Shown here one piece after another: positions 53,880 to 63,224 of a stretch of DNA of 64,000 nt. Numbering within the stretch: the first letter of the stretch is position 1; each line of letters starts with the position of its first letter. A model generated the notes under the pieces. The model saw nothing but the letters and a program-made list of their open reading frames with translations. It ran no database searches and was not told the DNA's origin. Source of the DNA: a bacterium 336/3 (lineage in GTDB: Bacteria; Bacteroidota; Bacteroidia; Cytophagales; Thermonemataceae); NCBI GenBank assembly GCA_001281695.1, contig LJIE01000001.1:2060586-2124585 (forward strand), given 5' to 3'. Made by a program: the position numbers and the translations under genes.

Positions 53880-54923
53880 TCATTGCACAAATTTTACAAA
53901 TGTTTGTCCGTTAAATTTCCATGCTCCATTTTCGTGTGTTCCAAGCCAAAGATCACCATTGTTGTCTTTGTAAATGCTGAATAATGTAATGTTTTTTGAA
54001 TTATCTTGAACTACATAATGAGAAATATTCTTACCATCATATTTCCAAACTCCATCACGATAAGTTACAAACCACAAATCGTTATTATTATCTCTCACTG
54101 TTGATAGATACTCGTCCAAATTGCTTTCCATTTTCCCATCTAAACCACCTATGCTTTTGTGCCTTGTGTAAAATTTATTGCTTTTTAGTGTGGTACTGTC
54201 ATAAATATTATAACGATATTCAGTATTGAACCAAAAGTCACCATTTTTGTCTTCTGTTATTGAACGTACTCCATTTGCCCCTTCATTGCGAAATTCTGTC
54301 ACATCTTCCTCTGTAATCCATTCGAATGATTTACCATCGTATCGGCAAACTCCGACAGGGTTTGTGCCAAACCAAATGTTTCCTTTTCTATCTTTATAAA
54401 TGCTATAAACTTCAAATGGATTGTTAAGTTTAGGTGGCTTTGGAAGTGTCAATTCATAAAGGATATTTCCATCAAATCGGTAAACTTTTTGTTTGGCTTG
54501 ATAAGCATTTCTTAACCACAAATCATTGGCTTCAAGTTTCCATTCATTACTTGGGGTTGCTATAATTTTGGTAAATGATTTTCCATCAAACTTAGTTATT
54601 GTAGAGTTTGGATTCATACCAGAAAAATATATGTTGCCCGATTTATCTTCTTTTATATCATCAACTCTATTGCTATGCAATCCGTGTTTTGTTGTGTAAT
54701 TTATTAAAGTTTTACCATCATATTTATACACTCCTGTTTCCCAGCTTCCAAACCAATAAGTATTCTTACTGTCTTGATAAATAACCATTATGCTTTTACC
54801 AAGTTCTTTTACAATATCACCTTTTATGAATAAATCAGTATTCTTCTTCTGATCAGAGGTCTGTCCATTGCATGATGTCAATAGAGTAATGGTACTCAGA
54901 AATAAAAGTATGTTTAATTTCAT
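53880..54923 (-). CDS. Seven-bladed propeller lipoprotein 2
   Basis: This 347-residue lipoprotein starts at ATG 54923 (MKLNILLFLSTITLLTSC, lipobox Cys); an upstream in-frame ATG at 54956 would add 11 residues. It has seven blades (WFGSWETGVYKYDGK, ...NSTITKFDGK, LRNAYQAKQKVYRFDG, WFGTNPVGVCRYDGK, WFNTEYRYNIYDS, WFVTYRDGVWKYDGK, WLGTHENGAWKFNGQ) and is a paralogue of propeller lipoprotein 1. The two are separated only by the cassette-like unit. No kinase or membrane domain. Role unknown, probably binding at the cell surface. Confidence 0.85.
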   Translation of the reverse strand: MKLNILLFLSTITLLTSCNGQTSDQKKNTDLFIKGDIVKELGKSIMVIYQDSKNTYWFGSWETGVYKYDGKTLINYTTKHGLHSNRVDDIKEDKSGNIYFSGMNPNSTITKFDGKSFTKIIATPSNEWKLEANDLWLRNAYQAKQKVYRFDGNILYELTLPKPPKLNNPFEVYSIYKDRKGNIWFGTNPVGVCRYDGKSFEWITEEDVTEFRNEGANGVRSITEDKNGDFWFNTEYRYNIYDSTTLKSNKFYTRHKSIGGLDGKMESNLDEYLSTVRDNNNDLWFVTYRDGVWKYDGKNISHYVVQDNSKNITLFSIYKDNNGDLWLGTHENGAWKFNGQTFVKFVQ

Positions 54924-55033
54924 TGTCGTCTTTTTGATGATTGTACAAAAGCTCATAGTAATACAAATGTTTCAGCCTCACTATTGTCAAATCCAGTTCA
55001 TGCTTTTATGTCTTATGGTTTCATCTTGTCAAG

Positions 55034-56140
55034 TTAATGCATAATAAAATTTTCAACATTAGCCCCTTTAAGCTGTAAAGCTTTTGTGTTAGATTGCAAT
55101 GTCTTATAAGCTGCTTTATTAATTTTCTTTTTACTAACAGATTTCCATTTGGCCATATCTTTTTCAAACTCACAACGAAAAATTTCCCTTGATAAATCTC
55201 TTATTAATATATAATCAGCATAAGGATGGGAATTTTCCCTGTCATCCGTATTGGCTTGAGATGTAAAATCCTCTATTAAATTGTATAGCGTTTTTTTTGC
55301 ATAAACTAACTCAATAAGTTTGGCTCTATACTCTCTATCAGCGAAAGATAAATTTGGAAATTTAGGAACATCATAAAAATGTTGTGTTTCATGTTTTAGA
55401 TAACTAATCAAAAATTTTTCACTTTTTAGTTCGTATCCACCATATCTTAAACTTTTAGGAACGCAATATATTCCTGTATTTGCTACAAAACCACCTGTAG
55501 TAATTTTATTTAATGATGCAAATTCAGACCAACCTAAAGTAATGATGTCTTCCATAAAAGTTACTTTTATACTCATTGTAGTATCTGGTAATTTTACACG
55601 ATATGATTTTTCAGACTCTTTCTCCCATAGATATATATCGGCAATGGTACTATTAAAATCAATTACGGAAATTATTTTTTTTTCGTCTCCCAAATAATCA
55701 CTAAGCAATGACTGTAGGTTGTTTTTTATGCTATCGGTTGGGATTTTTTGTACTGCTGAATATTTTTCTTTTAATAGCAAAACAATTTTATTTTCTAATG
55801 CTAACTTACTTGAATCATAAGGATGTTCTCTGGTCAGCACCATTTGCCAATAGGAGTAATAATAGTTAAGAATTTGTTGAACTTCATTATCGTTTGAATA
55901 AAAAGTAAATTTTTCGTCTTTTGTTAAAAAACGGCTTATATATCGTTTTTTTATTTCAAGTTCCTTCTGATTTAGTGATTGCTCGGGAATTGAGTCAATT
56001 ATAGCGAGTATTTTATCAACTCTTGCAGTTAAAACATGGCTGTAAATTTTGTCAAAATCTGGATTTTTTGCATTTTGAGCATTGACTAAATTTAAAGTTA
56101 GTATTAAAAAAAGGCAAGCAACAGTTTTTATACTATTCAT
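55034..56140 (-). CDS. Exported zincin-like protein with HETQH motif
   Basis: This 368-residue protein has a signal peptide (residues 1-21, FLILTLNLVNAQ). A zincin-type motif HETQH is near residue 243 (YLKHETQHFYDVPKF), with a downstream Glu in DREYRAKLIELVYA as possible third ligand. The N-terminal half is helical. I recognise no named family. It is one of two zincin-like exported proteins on this minus-strand run; expression likely shared with neighbours or under the AraC gene. Function unknown. Confidence 0.65.
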   Translation of the reverse strand: MNSIKTVACLFLILTLNLVNAQNAKNPDFDKIYSHVLTARVDKILAIIDSIPEQSLNQKELEIKKRYISRFLTKDEKFTFYSNDNEVQQILNYYYSYWQMVLTREHPYDSSKLALENKIVLLLKEKYSAVQKIPTDSIKNNLQSLLSDYLGDEKKIISVIDFNSTIADIYLWEKESEKSYRVKLPDTTMSIKVTFMEDIITLGWSEFASLNKITTGGFVANTGIYCVPKSLRYGGYELKSEKFLISYLKHETQHFYDVPKFPNLSFADREYRAKLIELVYAKKTLYNLIEDFTSQANTDDRENSHPYADYILIRDLSREIFRCEFEKDMAKWKSVSKKKINKAAYKTLQSNTKALQLKGANVENFIMH

Positions 56141-56205
56141 AAAATATTTTTAGTTAAAAATTATTAAGAGACAAAGATCTCTTATCGCTTTCAACTAAAA
56201 TTGTA

Positions 56206-57012
56206 TCAGATTAACTTTTTTATAGAAAGTCGAAATTGATGTGGGGAAATTGCGTAAACCGATTTGAATGAGCGAATAAAATGTGCATCATCAAAAAAAC
56301 CATTCAGAAAAGAAATCTCACTTATGGTAAGGATTGAATTCATTAGCATTGAAATTGCATTTTCAAGTTTCATTTTTAACTGGAATTCTCCAATGGTTAA
56401 GCCTTTTTTTTCCTTAAAAGCACGGGCAAGATATATTGGATGAACATGTACCCTTTCGGAAAGGGATTGGAGTGTGTGAAAGCTGTTGATTTCCTTCTCT
56501 AATATTTGGATAATTTTATCAATCCATGGAAGATGTCCTTTTGAAAGCTGCTTTTGATTGAGTTCAAATAGCCAATCGCAAATAAATTCAAAATCCATAT
56601 CACCTCTGTTTTGATTTTGGAAGTGAACTAATAACTTATACAATGACGGAAATGTACCTGTTTTATAATTTGTAAATTTACTGGGCAATACCAATGGAGT
56701 ATCTATTTCTTTTTGCCACTCTGATTTGAATTCAATATTGAAACAAGTTCCGCCCCAACTTTCAAACTGATTTTCATGGTTGTAAGTTTGCGGTCTGAAA
56801 AGAATTTGGCCTACGGAAATTAAATTATTCTCCACTTTATTTTTCTCGTAATAATGTCCTTTTACCAAAATACTGATGTAATCATTATCATGGTAATGGT
56901 TTACAATTTTGCAGTAGGGTTCATAGCTTGTTATACTTAGATTTAAAAAACTGTTATCTACTGATTTTATGTTTTGCCCTAAATATTCTCCTTCTTTTAG
57001 ATTAAGTAACAT
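56206..57012 (-). CDS. AraC family transcriptional regulator
   Basis: This 268-residue regulator has a cupin-like N-terminal sensing domain (NHYHDNDYISILVKGHYY, GQILFRPQTYNHENQF) and a C-terminal double helix-turn-helix (about 165-268; LQSLSERVHVHPIYLARAFKEKKG and ISEISFLNGFFDDAHFIRSFKSVYAISPHQF). Two near-copies of a TAACATTCGTTA motif lie in its promoter, and a third is upstream of the zincin gene starting at 59003, so it may control that gene and itself. Ligand unknown. Confidence 0.92.
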   Translation of the reverse strand: MLLNLKEGEYLGQNIKSVDNSFLNLSITSYEPYCKIVNHYHDNDYISILVKGHYYEKNKVENNLISVGQILFRPQTYNHENQFESWGGTCFNIEFKSEWQKEIDTPLVLPSKFTNYKTGTFPSLYKLLVHFQNQNRGDMDFEFICDWLFELNQKQLSKGHLPWIDKIIQILEKEINSFHTLQSLSERVHVHPIYLARAFKEKKGLTIGEFQLKMKLENAISMLMNSILTISEISFLNGFFDDAHFIRSFKSVYAISPHQFRLSIKKLI

Positions 57013-57078
57013 ATTCTATTGCCATTTTTTTTTGTTTGAAGTTTCGTTTTTAGCATGATCGCTAACACTTAAATATAC

Positions 57079-57116
57079 GACATTCGTTTATTTTTTCTTT
57101 AGTAACATTCGTTAAT
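57079..57116 (-). promoter_or_regulatory. Candidate operator pair in the araC-type gene promoter
   Basis: TAACATTCGTTAAT (57103-57116) and a partial copy CGACATTCGTTTAT (57079-57092), 24 nt apart, lie 67-104 nt upstream of the regulator's ATG. The full motif recurs inverted at 59071-59084. Confidence 0.55.
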
Positions 57117-57203
57117 CTAATTTGTATATTTTGTTAAATACTTGGAAATGAATAAATAATTGTTCTAAAAAACGAACTAATATTAAAATATTTAAAAATG
57201 AGT

Positions 57204-57743
57204 TTATAAAAGAGAACGGAAATAAGTTTTGATAAATGTATCATCTACCCAATTTAACTGAGAGTAAAAGTTATTCAAATGTAAATATTCAAATTTATTG
57301 AGTTCTGTACTGATTAAATCTTCAGGTGTTAAAGAATTAGCTATTTCTAAACCCAATTCAACAAGTTTTTTTAATTTCTTTTGGTTTTCATTACTCGGAT
57401 TAAACTTATTGATGTACTCAATAATTTCAGAAATTGAAGTTTCTCCAAAAATTTGCTGGTCTCCACTTAATGTATCAATATATTCAATACACATACCAAG
57501 AGTAATAATTAATACTCCTTCTACATAAAATTGATGCTCTTCTTTATTAAAAAAATCGTTATAATTTAATGTAAAATACTCCCAATATTTATTTTTAAAA
57601 GACTCTTTAGGAATAAAAGAAGCATTCAACTGTTTTGTGTTTTCAGCAAAAAACCAAAGAATATCTTTTTTCAATTGATTTAATTCTTCCCATTCTATAA
57701 ATCTTTGTTCACCTTCTAAATTAGTAATAAATATGTGGCTCAT
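57204..57743 (-). CDS. Cytoplasmic protein of unknown function
   Basis: This 179-residue protein has no signal peptide. It is acidic and mostly helical (EWEELNQLKKDILWFFAENTKQL, EIIEYINKFNPSNENQKKLKKLVELGLEIAN). The size, acidity and position in an accessory run would fit an immunity protein, but no family is recognised. It is upstream of the AraC gene on the same strand, with 191 nt between them. Confidence 0.55.
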   Translation of the reverse strand: MSHIFITNLEGEQRFIEWEELNQLKKDILWFFAENTKQLNASFIPKESFKNKYWEYFTLNYNDFFNKEEHQFYVEGVLIITLGMCIEYIDTLSGDQQIFGETSISEIIEYINKFNPSNENQKKLKKLVELGLEIANSLTPEDLISTELNKFEYLHLNNFYSQLNWVDDTFIKTYFRSLL

Positions 57744-57857
57744 AGTTTAAGAAACCTTTTTCAAGCTAATTTTGTGGTGGATAGAAGTGGAGCTTGGCAA
57801 TTAGCATAAAAGTTTAATCAAAGAATTTGGCTCCGTTTTTGGTGTACCTTGTTATGC

Positions 57858-59003
57858 TCAGTTTTCAATTTGTTTTTGAATGAAAGTATTGAATTGTTTT
57901 TTATCTACGTTTAGCTTTTTTTTGATAAGGACAAACATATCATCTTTGGTATCTCCAATTGTCAAAGCTTCTTTAATACCTTTCATGCCTTCTTTTTTAT
58001 AAATTTCTCGAATAATAAGAGCACCAATAATATATCTCAAATCAGTCATGTGTTTGCCATTTGGTATATCAAAATCGACCAGTTTATCAATATTTACATA
58101 ATCATAATTTGGATTGGTTTTGTGAAATTCCTTTAATTCTTTCAAATGCCATTCAAATGTTTTTTCAGAGCTACCTGCAAAATAGGTTGCTATACCTTCA
58201 TTTATCCAAAAATAAGGCAAATTATGAGCAACATTATAAGCATATAAATGAACGACTTCATGTGGATAATATTCTGAATTATTACCAGCTAATACAAGAT
58301 TTTGACTAACAAGGGCAACTCCTCCCGTTTGTTCTGGTCTATACATTCTGTCCATATACTCATATCCCCAAATTTCAGTTATTTCTCTGGACGTATTGGA
58401 GACAAAATAATCTATTTCAAAAGGGCTTGTTCCAAACTTTTTTGCCATTTCTTCACAAAAAGCACTCATCTGTTTGGCTTTTACAATATCAAATTTGTGA
58501 AATGGATGAACGTAAAAATTAACATTACCAATTTTATGATGTTCTAAAATTTCTTTATGATAAGTAGTACTATTAACAAGTAAAAACTTTCCATTGAACT
58601 TTTTAGCATAAACAGTAGGAATAACATCTAAAAATATCTCTCCTTCAACAATATGCATAAATGCACTTTTTAAACAGTAGTATCCATGTTCAACAGGAAA
58701 AATCCCTATAATTTTACATTGTGTTTGATATTTATTATTTTGAATATTGGTCAGGTTTAAAGCCCACAAATATTCATCAGGCACATTTGTTTTTTCAAAT
58801 GACCAATAGGGTGAATCTGGATTACCATATTGACCTGATGAAATGTAGTTTTTCCAAATTTGGATAATTTGTTTTTCATTTTCATCTCCGGCATTAATAA
58901 CCTGCTCCCCAATGAAAAATTTTAACTTATCAGATGATGTATTATTTTGACCAAATACCTTTAAGCTTATTAATATAATTCCTAAAATTAAATACTTTTT
59001 CAT
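57858..59003 (-). CDS. Exported gluzincin-like peptidase
   Basis: This 381-residue protein has a signal peptide (KKYLILGIILISLKVFGQ); I start it at ATG 59003 rather than an ATG 24 nt upstream. The zinc motif HEVVH is near residue 250 (YYPHEVVHLYAYN), followed 21 residues later by NEGIATYFAGS, whose Glu would be the third ligand as in M1-type gluzincins. The C-terminal part is helical. A TAACATTCGTTAAT-type site sits 68 nt upstream. The stop is followed at once by GCATAAC on the minus strand, an attC-like core. Likely a periplasmic or surface protease. Confidence 0.72.
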   Translation of the reverse strand: MKKYLILGIILISLKVFGQNNTSSDKLKFFIGEQVINAGDENEKQIIQIWKNYISSGQYGNPDSPYWSFEKTNVPDEYLWALNLTNIQNNKYQTQCKIIGIFPVEHGYYCLKSAFMHIVEGEIFLDVIPTVYAKKFNGKFLLVNSTTYHKEILEHHKIGNVNFYVHPFHKFDIVKAKQMSAFCEEMAKKFGTSPFEIDYFVSNTSREITEIWGYEYMDRMYRPEQTGGVALVSQNLVLAGNNSEYYPHEVVHLYAYNVAHNLPYFWINEGIATYFAGSSEKTFEWHLKELKEFHKTNPNYDYVNIDKLVDFDIPNGKHMTDLRYIIGALIIREIYKKEGMKGIKEALTIGDTKDDMFVLIKKKLNVDKKQFNTFIQKQIEN

Positions 59004-59070
59004 TTTAAAATACTTTGTTTTTTGCATTTATCCTTTATAAAATTGAGCAAATGTTATATTAAAAAAATAA

Positions 59071-59084
59071 ATTAACGAATGTTA
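59071..59084 (-). promoter_or_regulatory. Candidate regulator site upstream of the zincin gene
   Basis: ATTAACGAATGTTA (59071-59084) is the exact inverted copy of 57103-57116 and lies 68 nt upstream of the ATG at 59003. It may be a target of the AraC protein encoded at 56206-57012. Confidence 0.5.
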
Positions 59085-59204
59085 GGTAATATATATTATA
59101 TCAAATAAATTTTTTGTAAATTTTCTTTTTCTATCTTTTTGAAACTTTTTTGAATATTAAATGTTATAACAATAGATGTTAAAACATTTAAAAAGGAGTT
59201 TTTT

Positions 59205-59921
59205 ATGAAAAAGTTATTTCATCCTGCAATGGGACGTGGTCAAGCTGATTTTGGTTGGTTAAAAGCCCGTCATTCATTTAGTTTTGGGCAATTCTACAAT
59301 CCCGAAAAAGTACATTTTGGTGCTTTGCGTGTACTCAACGATGACTTTGTGGCAGGAGGAACAGGGTTCAATACCCACCCACACGATAATATGGAAATCG
59401 TAACCATCCCTCTCGAAGGGGCTTTGGCTCACAAAGATAGCACAGGAGGAGAGGGCATTATACGTCAGCATGATGTCCAGATTATGTCAGCAGGTACAGG
59501 TATTTATCATTCTGAAAAAAATGCCAACCATGATGTCCCTGTGAAACTTTTACAGATTTGGGTGATGCCTAAAAAATATAACATCACACCACGTTACGAC
59601 CAAAAAACGTATCTGCCTGAAAGCTACCATAATGAGCTAAAAACGGTGGTTTCTCCTGATGATGAAAATGCTCTTTGGATAAACCAAGATGCGTATTTTG
59701 TATTAGGAAATTTGGATGAAAATTTTGACACACAATATAAGATAAAGAAAGAAGGAAATGGAGTGTATGCTTTCCTGATTGAAGGAAAAGCAGAAGTAAA
59801 CGGACAAACTTTAAGCCCTAGAGATGCCGTAGGTATTTGGGAAACAGATTTTGTGCAAGTTAAAACACTGGAAAAAAGCCGTATATTACTCATAGAAGTA
59901 CCCATGACTTTAGAAAATTAA
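59205..59921 (+). CDS. Pirin family protein
   Basis: This 238-residue bicupin has metal ligands His58, His60, His102 and Glu104 (THPHDNMEI, YHSEKNANHD) in the N-terminal cupin, and a second cupin barrel at about 130-238. Bacterial pirins bind Fe or another metal and some are quercetin 2,3-dioxygenases; the exact activity here is unknown. Cytoplasmic. It ends in a strong terminator shared with the convergent PLD gene. Confidence 0.92.
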   Translation: MKKLFHPAMGRGQADFGWLKARHSFSFGQFYNPEKVHFGALRVLNDDFVAGGTGFNTHPHDNMEIVTIPLEGALAHKDSTGGEGIIRQHDVQIMSAGTGIYHSEKNANHDVPVKLLQIWVMPKKYNITPRYDQKTYLPESYHNELKTVVSPDDENALWINQDAYFVLGNLDENFDTQYKIKKEGNGVYAFLIEGKAEVNGQTLSPRDAVGIWETDFVQVKTLEKSRILLIEVPMTLEN

Positions 59922-59925
59922 AATG

Positions 59926-59947
59926 AAAAAGGGCAAACGCCCTTTTT
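59926..59947. terminator. Bidirectional terminator
   Basis: A 9-bp stem (59926-59934 with 59939-59947) with AAAC loop lies between the convergent pirin and PLD genes. Confidence 0.9.
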
Positions 59948-61054
59948 CTATTCATGTTGCCTCTTATAACTTTTAGCTTTTTTGAGTATCCAAAAGAAAA
60001 AACGAATCAGAAAACGTACCAACACATAATTAAACTTTGCCCACCAATTTATTTGTAGCTGAATATTATTTTTATTAACAAGACTACATTCGTTTTGAAG
60101 AACATGAGAAATCTCTTTATGTACTTGTTTCACAAATAAAGGTTCAGCAATATTAGCATTAAGCTCTACACTTCCATATTCACTGATGGCATTGAGATTA
60201 AAAGAGCCAATCGTACACCATTTTACATCTACAATCATTACTTTGGCGTGTACTACACTGGGCAGATACTCAAATATTTGTATGTTATTTTGACACAATT
60301 CTTTGTATAAATATTCAGTTGCTTTCTTAAAAATCATCACATCCGAATACTTAGAAACCATAATTTTGATGGCTACATTTCTTTTGGAGGCTTTTTTGAG
60401 TAAAGAAAGAACTTTTTTATTAGGCAGAAAGTAACTTGCAACAATTACAATCTCTTTTTGAGCCATTTGGATAGCTTTTTTATAGGTTTTTCCTATTTCT
60501 TGTTTTCTTCTTACAAAATCATGTTGTACAATTTGATTTTTAGTTTCATTCAAAAGTTGTCTTTTGGTTAAGTGATTGTATTTTTTATTCCAAAATTCTA
60601 AACAAATTCTTAAACATTCTTTTATAAGTACTTTATTTTCAATGAGTATAGCATAATCGAGCCATGCATGTGTAGCATATCCTGCATATTTATTGGCAAT
60701 ATTGATACCTCCAAGTAGAGCATAGCGTTCATCTACTACTACTATTTTTTGATGTAAACGTCTGCCTATCTGGAATTTAAAAAAGTAGATAGGAGAAAAC
60801 AACCTGATACTGATACCAACATCTTTGAGACTTTGTATAAAACCATCTGAAAGTTTTGACCCAAAAGCATCTACCAAAACATAAACCTTTATGCCTCTCT
60901 GAGAAGCTTCTTTAAGCAAGTTGGCAATAAGCAAACCTGTTTCATCTTCTTCAAAAATATAGGTTTGGAGATGAATCACTTTTTCAGCTTTTTGGATAAT
61001 TTCTGCTAAAACTTTAAAGTATTCTTCTCCACTTTTTACAAGACTAAACTCCAT
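59948..61054 (-). CDS. Cardiolipin-synthase-like phospholipase D protein
   Basis: This 368-residue protein has two HKD motifs: His101-x-Lys103...Asp108 (HQKIVVVDERYALLGGIN) and His269-x-Lys271...Asp276 (HAKVMIVD then IGSFNLN). It lacks the N-terminal membrane helices of ClsA and is closer to ClsB/C type synthases that join phosphatidylglycerol units at the inner membrane. The C-terminus is basic and partly hydrophobic (FNYVLVRFLIRFFFWILKKAK), a likely membrane anchor. Convergent with pirin. Confidence 0.88.
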   Translation of the reverse strand: MEFSLVKSGEEYFKVLAEIIQKAEKVIHLQTYIFEEDETGLLIANLLKEASQRGIKVYVLVDAFGSKLSDGFIQSLKDVGISIRLFSPIYFFKFQIGRRLHQKIVVVDERYALLGGINIANKYAGYATHAWLDYAILIENKVLIKECLRICLEFWNKKYNHLTKRQLLNETKNQIVQHDFVRRKQEIGKTYKKAIQMAQKEIVIVASYFLPNKKVLSLLKKASKRNVAIKIMVSKYSDVMIFKKATEYLYKELCQNNIQIFEYLPSVVHAKVMIVDVKWCTIGSFNLNAISEYGSVELNANIAEPLFVKQVHKEISHVLQNECSLVNKNNIQLQINWWAKFNYVLVRFLIRFFFWILKKAKSYKRQHE

Positions 61055-61169
61055 AATTCTACAAAATATGTATCAATATTATCGATTTTTTGAATAACTC
61101 AAAAAAATAAAATAAAATTTAAAAATATTGATTATCAAGTTTTTATAAAAAATGGGACGTGTCAAATTA

Positions 61170-61194
61170 TAAAATGGTACACCTTAAAATGGTA
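61170..61194 (+). repeat. Short direct repeat upstream of the S41 gene
   Basis: TAAAATGGTA occurs at 61170-61179 and 61185-61194, in register 15 nt apart, about 80 nt before the start codon. It could be a tandem binding site for a regulator. No protein is implied by sequence alone. Confidence 0.3.
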
Positions 61195-61271
61195 TCAAAT
61201 CATTTTTTGAAGCGATAAAAGTATATTCGCATGATAGTTTTGAGGCATCATTCACCTCAAATCATTTTTTT

Positions 61272-63197
61272 ATGAAAAAGATTAGTTTATTCTTCATGTT
61301 TTTGATTGCTTCATTGGGTTATGGCTTGGAGTCAATGGCTCAACAATTGGTGCAAAGCTCAGATATACAATTAGTTGTAGGGAGTTGGCAAGGTGTTTTA
61401 TCTTATTTGGATTACACATCTAATAAGATTACCAATATACAAGCCAATATAGAAATACAACAAATAGGTAGAAGCAACTCTTTTGTATGTAAAAATACAT
61501 TTCCAAAAGAGCCAAGTGTCTTTTGGTCAGATACTTTGAAAATTTCTAAAGATGGTAAAATGCTTAATAATGAAGAGATTCAGTCTAAAAATATTTTACA
61601 AAATGGTGATATAGAAATTGTTACAATTAGCAGTGGAAAAGATGGAAACGACCAGAAGCCTGCAAATTTTCGATTTACATACATATTTGGAAAAAATAAA
61701 TTTACAAAAAAGAAAGAAGTTCAATTTGTAGGCGAAAAATCATGGTTTCAACGCCACGAATATAATTATCAAGAAAGAGCCAAATACCTCACAACCAAAC
61801 AGATGAAACAAGATGTTGATATTGTGAAGGCTACTTGGGAAAGTGTTCATGCTGGGTTGTATCGTTATAACTCTAAGGCTCAGATAGAAAGATACTTTCA
61901 GGAGATGTATGAACTTATAAAAACTCCGATGGAGCAGAGACAGTTTTTTATTTTGTTATCTCAACTCAATATCAAAATTCGTTGTGGACATACTTTTGTA
62001 AGTTATTACAATAACAAAAGAATAATTAAAAATAACTTATACTCAAGTGTTTACCTGCCATTTCTGTTTAGAGTGATTGATAATAAATTTGTAATTACAC
62101 ATAACCTTTCAGAAAATGCTTCTGTTCAGGCAGGTGACGAGATTGTTGCTATCAATGGATTTAAAATAAAAACTATCATAGATAGTCTGCTGACTGTGAG
62201 TAAATCGGATGGAGAAAATGGCTTGAATAAACAATTAGACAATATCTCAATTTATCCTAACAGCCTGAACCTGAAAGACTATTGTTTATTTGATATATTT
62301 TTCCCTTTGTTTTTCAAAAAAGATATTAACGAACTAAATTATACTTTTGAGATTCTTTCAGGAAAGAAAAAAATGCAAGTTACTTGTCAGGGGCTTTCTA
62401 AAAATACTCGTTTAGACTTATTTACAGAAAGATATGGAAAAATTCCTAAAGATGAAGAATCATGGTATATCAAACCAATTAATCAAAATACAGTATTATT
62501 TAGAATAGGAGATTTTACTACTTACAATTGGAAATTTGATTTCAATAAGTACTTAGATAGCGTTTTTGTACATATCAATCAGTCTGGTTATCAGAACTTA
62601 ATCGTAGATATTCGTCAGAATGAGGGTGGAGCAGATGATGCAAGAGATGCAGTTTTATCTTATTTGACTTCAAAACCAATAAATGGCATTACTACAAAAA
62701 GGTTATATCGTTATCAATCTATTCCTGATAGTTTGTTAGCATATTTGGATACATGGGATGATAATTTTAAGAAAGCTAAAACAGATTATGTTCTCACTCA
62801 AAAAGGTTTTCATGAGCATAAAAACCAAAAAAGTACAGTAAAAGTAATTCCTTCCAATCCAAATCATTTCAAAGGGAAAATTTACTTGATTACGGATGCA
62901 ACGAATAGTTCAGCAACGTTTACAATGGCAGACATTTTTAAAAGAAATAAACTTGGAACAATTGTAGGAGAAAAAACGGGTGGTAGCCAACAAGGAATTA
63001 ATGGAGGGGAAATATTCTTTTTATATTTACCAAATTCTGAAATGGAAATGGATGTGCCTCTTATCTATCAAGCTCCAATTACACAAAGAAAAGATGAAGG
63101 CATTCTGCCAGATTTTGAAATAAAAACTACTAAAAATGATATTTCAAATTCTAAAGATGCTCAAATACAGTTTATCACAAAAAAGCTAATTAAATAA
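61272..63197 (+). CDS. Exported S41 (tail-specific) family peptidase
   Basis: This 641-residue protein has a signal peptide (ISLFFMFLIASLGYGLESMAQ). The middle contains a PDZ-like region (ENASVQAGDEIVAINGFKI) and a C-terminal S41 protease domain (NLIVDIRQNEGGADDARDAV, ITDATNSSATFTMADIF with Ser547 as nucleophile, and GEKTGGSQQG). It is followed after 27 nt by a C10-like protease gene, likely in one operon. Probably acts in the periplasm or at the surface on proteins. Confidence 0.85.
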   Translation: MKKISLFFMFLIASLGYGLESMAQQLVQSSDIQLVVGSWQGVLSYLDYTSNKITNIQANIEIQQIGRSNSFVCKNTFPKEPSVFWSDTLKISKDGKMLNNEEIQSKNILQNGDIEIVTISSGKDGNDQKPANFRFTYIFGKNKFTKKKEVQFVGEKSWFQRHEYNYQERAKYLTTKQMKQDVDIVKATWESVHAGLYRYNSKAQIERYFQEMYELIKTPMEQRQFFILLSQLNIKIRCGHTFVSYYNNKRIIKNNLYSSVYLPFLFRVIDNKFVITHNLSENASVQAGDEIVAINGFKIKTIIDSLLTVSKSDGENGLNKQLDNISIYPNSLNLKDYCLFDIFFPLFFKKDINELNYTFEILSGKKKMQVTCQGLSKNTRLDLFTERYGKIPKDEESWYIKPINQNTVLFRIGDFTTYNWKFDFNKYLDSVFVHINQSGYQNLIVDIRQNEGGADDARDAVLSYLTSKPINGITTKRLYRYQSIPDSLLAYLDTWDDNFKKAKTDYVLTQKGFHEHKNQKSTVKVIPSNPNHFKGKIYLITDATNSSATFTMADIFKRNKLGTIVGEKTGGSQQGINGGEIFFLYLPNSEMEMDVPLIYQAPITQRKDEGILPDFEIKTTKNDISNSKDAQIQFITKKLIK

Positions 63198-63224
63198 AAT
63201 ATTACACAAATTAAATAACTATTT

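Noticed and set aside
52118-59003. Prophage or ICE
   Set aside because: No integrase, structural, relaxase or conjugation genes.
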